64,000 nucleotides of DNA, from contig JAPTYO010000022.1 of NCBI GenBank assembly GCA_036873135.1, forward strand, positions 3,964,979-4,028,978, read 5' to 3'. Both the position numbers and the translations under genes were made by a program. The stretch comes from Clarkia xantiana subsp. parviflora (taxonomy: Eukaryota; Streptophyta; Magnoliopsida; Myrtales; Onagraceae). The notes below the pieces were generated by a model. That model had not been told where the DNA came from. It made no database searches and saw nothing but the letters and a program-made list of their open reading frames with translations. Of this stretch, positions 55,619 through 64,000 are shown in pieces. Position 1 is the stretch's first letter, and each line of letters begins with the position of its first letter.

Positions 55619-56590
55619 TTCACAGATCCATCCTCAAGCCACCACCGCCCGTTTGCTGGCCACTGCCCTGCGCCGTCCTCAGCCAGCTCGACGACACACT
55701 CCGCCCCACTCCCAGCTCACCGGACCACGACCGGAGCCGCCAATCGAAGCTCTGCCCGTGCCGCCCCTGCTGCGTCCCTGGTCTTCCCGTAGCACCGGCA
55801 GCCAATGCCCAGCCCGACTGGACCGGATCACCGTCGCGACGCCTTTGGCCCCGCCTCACTTCGTCCGTCCAGGTTGCTGCCTCCGACGACTTCCTCCCCT
55901 GCTGCGGTCGCGCTCCTCCGGTCAAATCCATTCCCCCGCCTGTCCGCTTCTGGTAATTGCTGCTGTTTTTTTTTTTAATTATTATTTACTTATTTTTTAT
56001 TATTATTATTGTTTATTTATTGATCTGTTATTATTATTATTGTTAATATATATATATATTATTATTATTATATTAGATGTGGTTAACTTGTTTAACTCTA
56101 GTTAATTTAGACTAATTAGACTTGATTAACCAAATTACGTTCACGCATATATTAGGTTGTATATAGATTTAAGCATTGATAATTTTGGTGTTTTTTTGGA
56201 TTTCGTCTTAATTAGAAATTATAAATGTTAATTAGTTTCTTTTAGTTAATATTTGATAGAAATTTTGCATAGGATAAAAAAACTGTGATTAAATCTTGTC
56301 ATCGTTTGATTAATTTGATGTAATATATATTTAAAAAATAAAATTGGCAAATTAAGTGAATTGAGTACCGAAAGGGCGTAGTTAAAAATTAATATTTTTA
56401 ATTCGTAACAGAACCCCCGAACTAGAATTTCTGATCGTAGATCGATTTTATACTTATGTGTTTAATCCATTATCCACTTAGGTAATTTAGGATTCTAGTT
56501 AGCCTAATAATTAACTACTGGCGACTCTTTTCAAAATCCACGTTTTTCAAAACGTAAATCGCCTTAGGTCAGATTTTAGGTCCGACAATT

Positions 56591-56608
56591 TGGCGACTCT
56601 ACTGTGGA
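56591..56608 (+). promoter_or_regulatory. Primer binding site of D3
   Basis: TGGCGACTCTACTGTGGA starts three bases after the LTR end. It begins with TGG, as a tRNA-primed site should, and differs from the A/B/C type (TGGCGCCGTCTG). I leave the tRNA open. Confidence 0.6.
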
Positions 56609-57436
56609 CGATTTAGAGGGTTCGGGCTCAGTATGTTCACTTTTTGCCATGTTAGAATTTTGTAACTTTTATTTTTATTTCACAGATCTAACTTGTTTTT
56701 TTTTATGATTTCAGGTGTGGAGTTAAGTTTTTATTATGACTAACTATTTTTCTTTGTTGTGTATGTATTATTTAAATTTGCACACACCCACTTTAGCGTA
56801 ATCTCCAAAGCGCCTAAAACCCAGGGCGACTAGGAACCCCGGAGGTTTAGTATGGTACGACCGGAGCGGCTGGGCCGCCGGTACGGCTCGGAAAAACTCT
56901 ACTCGCTTGTGAAGGTCTTATGATCCCTATGATGGGGTGAGGAAACCACCTTGTCAGGAACCTGTCAGTGGAACCTACCTTGTAGAGCAAAGCCATACAT
57001 TATTTACCCCCCCCTAACATGATCTTTTTTTTTTTTTGTAAATGTTATCATTACTGTTTGTATAACTTTTATTTCTCATTCATTCGTCTCATTGCAGTTT
57101 TTTTTAAAGAACAAAAAAACTTTTTCAGCTAAGTAGTTAGTCATTTAGAAATTTTATTTCCGAACATGCATTTTGTATGCATTGTTTTTTTTTTAAAACC
57201 TCTTGCCTGAATTTTTTTTTATTTCAAACTTGCGTTTCATACGCATTATTTTTTTCTTAAAAAAAACTCTTCAGGTAAGTTGTGATTTTGGTTAGCGCGT
57301 CGGCGCATTTAAAAAAACATTTTTTGGAAATTTTAATTCCCCTTTAGCTATTAGAGCTTCTAATTTCGAACATGCATTCCATATGCATCATTTCAAAAAC
57401 TTTTTACCTAAATTGTTTTATTTTAAATAATGCATC
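56609..57436 (+). other. Leader of D3, interrupted by A2
   Basis: Non-coding, with T-runs and a repeated CATGCATTNNNTATGCAT-like motif (57172-57190, 57370-57388). GCATC (57432-57436) is the candidate target duplication of A2; the other side is outside the window. Confidence 0.6.
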
Positions 57437-58132
57437 TGTTGGATCACAGTGGAACTCCGGTACGGACTTTGACGGCAATCCTAGCTCCTTTGCTCCACGC
57501 AATCCTGCAAGAGGGGATAGACCGGGCGGTGACCCAAAATCCCTCTCCGATGCTTAAATGAGTATCTCGTATGACTGGCAAGCAGTAATCTCAAAGTGTA
57601 TTGAATTCAACGTTAGTGTTCTGAGGTGACCTCCTGCCCTTTTATAGGCAAAGAGATGCCTCAGGTACCTGGTGAACCGTTAGGGGTGGTTAGCCCGTAT
57701 CCCGCGTATCTCGGGTGTGATCTTGCGTATCTCAGCCATGCCCCGCGTATCTCGGCCACGCTCTGTGTATCTTAACCACGTCCTGCGTATCTCGGCCACG
57801 CCCCGCATATCTTGGCCTTATCCTCTGGTAACGAGTTCCGACTCCCGTCGGGGACTCCAGAGTTATCTCATTATGTCACCGCTCGGGGCCCCTCGTCATC
57901 GTGACAGGGCCAATCGTTCTCAGGGATTCGTCATCGGGGCCTACTTAAAGGCTTCTCATCGGGAGCTTCTAGCTCAGCTGTCGGGACCGACTCTGTCGGG
58001 ACCTTGTCTCGTCGGGACTCCCTTCGTCGGGACCCTTCTCCTAAGTCATCTTGACCTTCACTTTGGGCCTGGTGGGCCTGTTTGCCGTTTCCTCCCCGTT
58101 AAAGGGCCTGACGATTGTAATCGAACCCATCA
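57437..58132 (-). mobile_element. A2 3' LTR
   Basis: Length 696 bp, aligned over its whole length with the A1 LTRs. The inner side has the complement of ATTGCCCCCAAGACATGAGG, the polypurine tract. Confidence 0.9.
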
Positions 58133-58685
58133 TTGCCCCCAAGACATGAGGGACTTTTTAGTTCGTCGTGTCTTTCAACTCCCGATCTTTCGATACTGGA
58201 ATCGGGGATCTTTCCCTTGGTTTAGTTACTCGTTTATCCGTCTTCTCCTTCACGCTTCCTTAATGTTTTGTAGATAACTGTTAAATCCCAGGGGTCTCCT
58301 CGGTTCCCCAGTGCATTAAATGCAATAGATAATGGAGTGACATTTTCAGCCCACGTGCCTGATTTTTCGCGTCTGTCCTTTTCTGAAAAGTGCTTTTTAG
58401 GTCGTTTCATCAATACGCCCGTTGTCCTTCTGCACGTTTCATCTCAACGGTCCAGATTAAGACTCTTCGACTTCGACGACTCGGATCGAAGTGTCCTTTC
58501 AACCATCTTCTTCGACTATAAAACCCTAGCCATGGTCATAATTTAACTTTTACCGTCTTCGAATTCTCAAGAGCTCTCTGCGATTCCTCTGCGATTCCAA
58601 GCTCTGTGATTTCGAAGGTCTTTGGAGTTTCTCCAATCATCTTCCCGGCGACGTTTCGTTCATCTCCTTCAACCTCTACTTCATC
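58133..58685 (+). promoter_or_regulatory. Promoter and 5' leader of the A2 antisense gene, TATA at 58517-58523
   Basis: TATAAAA (context GACTATAAAACCCTAG) 169 bp before the ATG. Conserved with A1 in sequence and position. Confidence 0.6.
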
Positions 58686-61391
58686 ATGTCTGGTTAGGGA
58701 TTCCCCTTTGTTGCTTGTTCGTCTTTTCCTTTTTTAGTTTTCCAAGAGTCTCACTGTATTTTCTTGCCATGGTTGCTTTTCAGACAGCAGTTCCAGCTCT
58801 GAGGGGAGAAACCCCTTTAATTTTGATTATGCTCCAAACGAGATCTCTAATACTGCTTATGATGCAGCTCTCCGAGAGGGTTGTATCACCATCACCTGGG
58901 AACCTCGTTTCCCGTATCCTCGGCATCGCCCCTCGAGTAACCCTGAGGTTACTCGTCCCCAGAAAGGGGAGGTATTTGTCTCTACGGGACAAGTATCAGC
59001 GGGGATCAGATTCCCCTTTTGCGGTAATTTGGTCGAGATGTTCCAGCATTACAAGACACATCCCACCACCTTTTCTCCCCATGCCATCCGTCTCTGGAAC
59101 GCCTTTCAAGTCCTCTGCCTCCGGCAGAAGTGGGTCTACAGCCTCCAGCTCTTCAGAACCTTTTATGGGATGAAGTGCAATGAGGCGGGGGTTTGCGCCT
59201 TCTACCCTCGGATGCCTAAATGGAGTAAGCAGCAGCTTGCCCGATGTGGTTGGACCAATGACACCTGGAAGGTGGTCAAGGGTCGGGGACTCTTGGTTGA
59301 TACAGGGTCCGACAACAGTAGCTGGAAGAAGAGCTACTTTTTTATCCGACACTCTTCGATTCCTTGGCCTCGGTGGGAGGTGGCAGCAGATCCTCCGCCT
59401 GCTTTCCATACTTACGCCGACGAGGATTTCGAAACTCTTCAACTTATACAGCTTTATCGATGGGAGGAGTCTTACACTCCCCTCAATGCCAACTCACTCG
59501 TGGAGCGGGACCTGGTGCACGCCGGGATCCGACTCCTCGATATTGTTTCTGGGGGGCAGCTCTTCGACGGCCCTTCTAATATGGTCCCTTGGGTAAACTT
59601 CTAACTCTTCTTTGTCTACTATTTGCAGCCAAGAAGGTATCTGTGCTGACCGATCTGTTCCTTAAGCAGGGGGAGACTGATGCTGTCCGCCCCTCGCGGA
59701 AGAGGAAGTCTGCCAAGAAGACTGCTGCTAGGTCGGGGTCTCCTTCAGCGGAGCAACCCAAGCGGAAGCGGGTGGATCTGGACCAGCTCTTTGATGTCCA
59801 GAATGCCGAAGAAGGTAAAAAACTCCGACTTGCTATTAAATCATACAAGAGGATGGTCCCGAAGGATTTGATTTCCTCGACCAAGGAAGCCCGATCGCTG
59901 AAGTCAAAAGAATCCTTCGAGGCGAAACTCCCCGAGTCTTGAAGGCAGGCTACTATCATTATCGTGGGAAGGATCAATACGTCTCCCGACGTATCATTTG
60001 GTGTAAGAATCCCGATGAACTTCCTGACTACCTTTCTGAAGCTTCTCATCCTCCAGGTGCAGGTCACTCCGGAGCTCCATCAGGTGCCGCAGCTTCCGCA
60101 GATACACCGTCTTCAGCGGGGGTGCCTTCCTCAGCTGGAGAGAAGGCACCAACTGGCGAACAATTTCGTCAGGTGGAGACCTTGGACTCCTCCGAGGAGA
60201 CTGACGAGGGTGGCTCTTTTCGTCAGCGTCGGAAGGCGGGGCAATCCCCCTTGAAACCAACCCCTCAGGGGCCGCCTCCTTCATCTTCTCCGCAGCAGCG
60301 GCAGCCATCGCCTATTCATGAGTTCACTCCTTCCCCTGTTCGGGCCGAGACGGAGGCATGCCCTTCCACTCATCGTCCTCTTTCTCCTCTTGCTCTTGAT
60401 GGGAACTTCTACAAGCCCTTTGATTCTTCACAAGAGAATGCCCCCTGGACTCCTATCCAGACGCTTCAAGGAGTCCCGCTCACACAAGGGGAGCAGGACC
60501 AGGAGCTGGCCCTGCATCTGCTGGCAGGTTCGATCCTGCCTACTATGCGGCATCCGATTTGCCTCAATCGGACGCACATGCAGCGGGATGTCAGGGATAT
60601 GGCCATGCGCCGTATACAGGTAAGACTTTGCTTCTTCATTTTTGATGATAAATCGGGTTGTTTGTCCATTAACATTTTTCCTTCTTATTGCAGGAGCTCG
60701 GGGACTTCAACCGCCTCATCGGGTATGTCATTGCCTACGATGAGTCCCGGGAGCGGGACCGAGGAGTCCGCGAGCAGTTTCAGGAGGATCTCAAGGCCTC
60801 CCAGTCTTCGCGGGGAAAGCTTGTCAAGGAACAGGCTGTCCTCAATCAGAAAGTTCGGGACCTCCAGCTGCAGATCGGGGACTTCGAGGGGCTCTTGAGG
60901 CAAGAGCGGCAGGAGCGGGAGGCAGCTGTGGACAGGCTGACCCAGGAGAAGAAGGCTGTCGAGGACAAATCCTCGAGAAGAAGGCTCTGGAGGAGCAAAT
61001 CGCGGGATTTCCTGCGCAGCTGGCCGAAGCGGAGGTAAAGGGCCGGGAGGACTATCGGAGGTCCGAGGACTTCCAAGCTGATGCCATGAAGTTCTTTGGC
61101 GCGGAGGTGGAGAACACTCTCTTCAATGCGGTTGAGTTGCTCCACCTGGAGTACGGGGATGCCATCAATTTCGAGAAGTCTCCTTCCCTCGCTCCCTTTG
61201 CGAAGAAGTATTTTGCTCTTTCCGAGGAGAGTGATGGGGGGAGTACCCCCGTAATTGTCGAGGATGCTTCTGAACTTCCAAGTGCGGACGCCCCGATAAC
61301 CAATCCTCCCGAAGCCAACCCTGTGGATCCCTCTGCTACCGACTCCGCGGACCCAGCTACTGCCAATGCTGCCGACAAGGACCAAGCTTGA
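58686..61391 (+). pseudogene. Antisense gene of A2, four exons
   Basis: Exons 58686-58692, 58784-59592, 59670-60619 and 60694-61391. Intron 1 begins with an in-frame TAG if retained, intron 2 has an in-frame TAA, and intron 3 (74 bp) would shift the frame. Splicing is therefore needed for the long protein. Exon 2 is the full version of the N-terminal domain, including LVEMFQHYKTHP, AIRLWNAFQVLC and LFRTFYGMKCNE, the part deleted from A1. Exon 3 has basic KRKSAKK and PKRKRVDLDQLFDV segments and a Pro/Ser-rich linker. Exon 4 is a coiled coil (RERDRGVREQFQEDLKAS) and ends in an acidic tail with KDQA, as in A1. Frameshifts near 59892 and 60967 break it. The overall length without lesions would be roughly 820 residues. 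Confidence 0.7.
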
Positions 61392-62071
61392 GTGTTTACT
61401 TTTAGAGTCCTTGTATCTTCTTCTCTTTTGTCGTCGTCGGGCCCTTGAGCCCTTATCAATATCAGACTTCTTTAGTTCCGATCTTTTGTTGCACTTCTCC
61501 GAGTGATTTTACTTATACGCGCTTAAGTCGAAACCTCGACACTTAAGACATTCTCGTACGTCCTTCCTGACGATTTAATGACTTGCACCACTTAAGGAGA
61601 CTTAGTTCCGTTCTCGTACGTATTTCCCGACGATTTAATAACTTGCACCACTTAAGGCGACTTAGTTCCGTGCATCACTTAAGACGACTTAATCATTACT
61701 TAGGATAAACCTAAAGATCGTGCACCACTCAAGGCGACTTAGTCCCGCGCATCACTTAAGACGACTTTTGGATACTTAGAATAAATCTAAGCATTGTGCA
61801 CCACCCAAGGCGACTTTTCTCGCGCACCACTGAAGGCGACTTTTCTCGCGCACCACTGAAGGCGACTTTTCTCGTGCACCACTCAAGGCGACTTTTACAC
61901 TTAGCATAAATCTAAGGACAACTCTTATTTGGAAGCAACCTCTTTATTTATTAACGGCACAAAATTGGCTTACATCGAATTAAACGATAAACAGCATACA
62001 CCACTTAAGGCGATTTTACATCGGGCACCACTTAAGGCGACTTTATCGGGCACCACTTAAGGCGACTTTCT
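61392..62071. repeat. CTTAAG-type repeats between antisense gene and pol in A2
   Basis: CACCACTTAAGGCGACTT and CATCACTTAAGACGACTT units, more than ten copies, with a variant CACCACTGAAGGCGACTT. Same position as 26085-26762 in A1 but a different number and mix of units. Confidence 0.85.
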
Positions 62072-64000
62072 TCAAGCATGGTGTTTCTTCAAGTGTTCGC
62101 CACTAAAAGAATGCTTTAACGTTCTGCCATCGAGGTCTTCCAACTTGTATGCATTCGGAGCTGGCATCCCCACGACCTTATAAGGTCCTTCCCATTTTGG
62201 TGACATCATGTTGATTCGATCCAAAAGGGTGAACTCGTTGCGACGCCTAACCAGCTCCCCAACAAAGAACTGTCGGGACTTCACTCGCCGATTGTAGTAC
62301 CTGGCCGTCACCAAACGCATTCGAGCTTGGTCTTCATCGGCTTCCCGCCTCTTCTCTTCGAGTAAGTCCAAGTCCAGACGTCTTACTTCATCGTTCGTCA
62401 GGGGCTCGTAATATCTCATCCGATGGGACGCCACAGCTACCTCCACAGGGGCGACAGCTTCCGTGCCATAAACGAGGCCAAACAGAGTCTCCCCCGTTGA
62501 TCGCTTGGGTGTCGTTCTAACAGCCCAAAGCACATTTTCCAGTTCGTTCAGCCACTTGCCCTTTAAGGCATAGACCCTCTTCTTCAGGCCATCCATCACG
62601 ATTTTGTTGGCTGACTCTACCTGGCCATTAGTCTGAGCATGGCGTACGGAGGCGGTCCGATGCTCAATATTCAATTCTTCCAGATACTCCCTCACCTGAG
62701 AGCCGTTAAACGGTGGGCCATTATCGCTGATCACCACCTTAGGAATTCCGTATCTGGACACGATGTGGGTTTGGAGGAACTTGACGATCTGGTTCCCCGT
62801 TGTTCTGGCCAATGCCTTCGCCTCTATCCATTTCGAAAAATAATCGATTGCTACAAGTAAATACTTACATTGTCCTTGTGCTTGTGGAAGAGGTCCCGCC
62901 AAGTCGATGCCCCACTGCGCGAAGGGCCAAGCGCTCTTGATGGATGTCAGATTAGCGGCCGGAGCCACGATACTCGGGGCATACCTCTGGCACGCGTCGC
63001 TGGATCGGACCAACGCCGTTGCTTCTTTGTTCATCGTGGGCCAATAGTAGCCTAAGTTCAACACCTTCCTCATAATGGATCGGGCCCCTTCGTGACAAGC
63101 CGCGACCCCTTCATGCATTTCCTTCAGGATTCGACTGGTGTCGGGTTCTGCCGCACACTTCAAGTACGGAGTCGAGAACCAGCCCTTCTTGTACAGCTGA
63201 TTGTCCAGCATCACATAATTGGCCGCGATCCGATGCATCCTGTCCGCTGCCACTTGATCATCGGGGACTGCCCCCGTAGTCAGGTACGTGACTATCGGGG
63301 TCATCCAGGTTGGCTCTTCCTCCGATCTTGCTTCAACGGCGCACACCTGTGTTGGGTCGATGTTTGATAAGATCACCTTCTCCAAGAAGTGCACCTTCCG
63401 CTTTTCTTCCAAGGGTGCTCCCAAGGCAAATTTGCTCAAGGCATCTGCCTCTACATTTTCCTCCCTTGGAATTGCCTCGATATCGAAGCTTTTGAAGCTC
63501 TCTTTCAGGGCTTGTACCTCTCGCAGATACTTTTTCATTATCGGACTCCTTGCTTCGTATCGCCCTTGAACCTGGTTCACGATTAAAGTTGCGTCGCACT
63601 TCACTCTCAAGTGATCGATTCCAGTGCCTTTAGCAATTTTTAGGCCCGTGATAAGGGCTTCATACTCTGTTTCGTTGTTTGTGGCCTTGAATGTTAAAGC
63701 CAAGGCGTATCGGAGCGGTTCACCTTCACCTGGAGGTATCAACAAAAAGCCTGCTCCTGATCCGTCCGAACTCGCGGAGCCATCCGTGTACATCTCCCAG
63801 ATATTTTCCTTGTTTGGCTGTTCTGATTGCTCTGCCCTCTCTGGTTGTTCTTCTATCGGGACCTCCATGGTTGCCCCCTCTACAGGGCCCGCTTCTTCCA
63901 GATCGGGGGCTGTAGATTCTGCTATAAAATCCGCCAATGCCTGGCCCTTGATGGCCGTTCTTGGAGCAAAGTGTATTCGAAACTCACTAAGCTCTACTGC
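62072..64000 (-). CDS. A2 pol, 3' half: RNase H, second RNase H, integrase (partial)
   Basis: Open from the window edge to the TGA at 62072-62074, 642 codons visible. It starts in the end of the first RNase H (AVELSEFRIHFAP), then a variable linker, then the second RNase H with MYTDGSAS, NETEYEALI, VKCDATLIVNQV and ADALSKFA. The integrase has DACQR, QWGIDLAGPLP, VVISDNGPPF, TNGQVESANK and the WEGPYKVVG module. Where A1 has a stop, A2 reads YYWPTM. One zinc-finger position is changed: A1 has CNACQR, A2 has DACQR preceded by Ser, so the first Cys of the HHCC pair is lost. The frame is intact, but this change could make integrase weak or inactive. Confidence 0.9.
   Translation of the reverse strand, partial: AVELSEFRIHFAPRTAIKGQALADFIAESTAPDLEEAGPVEGATMEVPIEEQPERAEQSEQPNKENIWEMYTDGSASSDGSGAGFLLIPPGEGEPLRYALALTFKATNNETEYEALITGLKIAKGTGIDHLRVKCDATLIVNQVQGRYEARSPIMKKYLREVQALKESFKSFDIEAIPREENVEADALSKFALGAPLEEKRKVHFLEKVILSNIDPTQVCAVEARSEEEPTWMTPIVTYLTTGAVPDDQVAADRMHRIAANYVMLDNQLYKKGWFSTPYLKCAAEPDTSRILKEMHEGVAACHEGARSIMRKVLNLGYYWPTMNKEATALVRSSDACQRYAPSIVAPAANLTSIKSAWPFAQWGIDLAGPLPQAQGQCKYLLVAIDYFSKWIEAKALARTTGNQIVKFLQTHIVSRYGIPKVVISDNGPPFNGSQVREYLEELNIEHRTASVRHAQTNGQVESANKIVMDGLKKRVYALKGKWLNELENVLWAVRTTPKRSTGETLFGLVYGTEAVAPVEVAVASHRMRYYEPLTNDEVRRLDLDLLEEKRREADEDQARMRLVTARYYNRRVKSRQFFVGELVRRRNEFTLLDRINMMSPKWEGPYKVVGMPAPNAYKLEDLDGRTLKHSFSGEHLKKHHA

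Larger units (their letters stand above)
55042..56587 (+). mobile_element. Family D 5' LTR (D3)
   Basis: Length 1546 bp. It starts TATAAACACC (other copies TGTAAACACC) and ends TCCGACA. It has a TATA box at 55312-55319, a 29-unit CT microsatellite at 55555-55612 and all D landmarks. A priming-site-like motif directly follows, so this is a 5' LTR. Confidence 0.85.
57437..64000 (-). mobile_element. Element A2: second copy of family A, runs off the window
   Basis: Same order as A1: 3' LTR (57437-58132), antisense gene with promoter (58133-61391), CTTAAG repeats, and the pol 3' half. Pol has no stop or frameshift in the visible 1929 bp, so A2 is younger or better preserved than A1. The 5' half is outside the window. 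Confidence 0.9.

Noticed and set aside
1..64000. tRNA or rRNA genes, organelle DNA insertions
   Set aside because: I saw no cloverleaf with A/B boxes, no rRNA landmarks and no plastid or mitochondrial gene. A tRNAscan or BLAST run would be the proper test.

Overview
The window is nuclear DNA of a flowering plant, probably a eudicot. It is almost entirely a stack of LTR retrotransposons nested in one another, around one small gene island. The evidence for a plant is the Tat-type Ty3/gypsy elements, plant Ty1/copia elements, an intronless PPR-DYW gene with a plant-type C-terminal deaminase domain, and the intron-rich gene remnants. I see no rRNA, tRNA or CRISPR.

Nesting, left half (1-22227). 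A Ty1/copia element (remnant RNase H end at 21845-21983, probable 3' LTR at 35285-35876) was hit by an element I call D. The LTR of D (1301-1940 plus 20981-21836) was split by gypsy element C (1941-20980, target duplication AGCTC). The 5' LTR of C was then split by B1 (2214-10287, target duplication CTAGG). B1 is a head-to-tail multimer of five LTRs and four short internal segments, which are full of 53-bp tandem repeats. C has gag, protease and a second gag-like block but no reverse transcriptase or integrase. It carries a large gene on the opposite strand.

Middle (22228-46685). Element A1 (22228-34386, minus strand, target duplication CCAAG) has a complete gag-pol layout in one frame, broken only by stop codons. 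Its pol has two RNase H domains. A spliced-looking gene lies on the opposite strand between pol and the 3' LTR. A D-type solo LTR (32601-33901, target duplication GTAAC) sits next to the TATA box of the A1 5' LTR. Further right is Copia-2 (37222-46685, target duplication AATTT), which contains the gag-bearing element B2 (38782-44312, target duplication CCAGG).

Gene island (46686-55041). It holds a foldback element, one intact PPR-DYW gene (48678-50654), and a decayed dienelactone-hydrolase-family gene (53294-54166).

Right end (55042-64000). The 5' LTR and leader of a D element are interrupted by A2, a second, younger-looking copy of A. The pol of A2 is open to the window edge.

The most interesting system is the antisense gene carried by the Tat-type elements. 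In A1 and A2 it has a TATA box and three introns with conserved splice sites on the strand opposite gag-pol. Homologous antisense genes or remnants occur in C and probably in B. Antisense ORFs are known for Tat-lineage elements such as Retand and Grande; the comparative intron evidence and the spread across three families here are worth a closer look.
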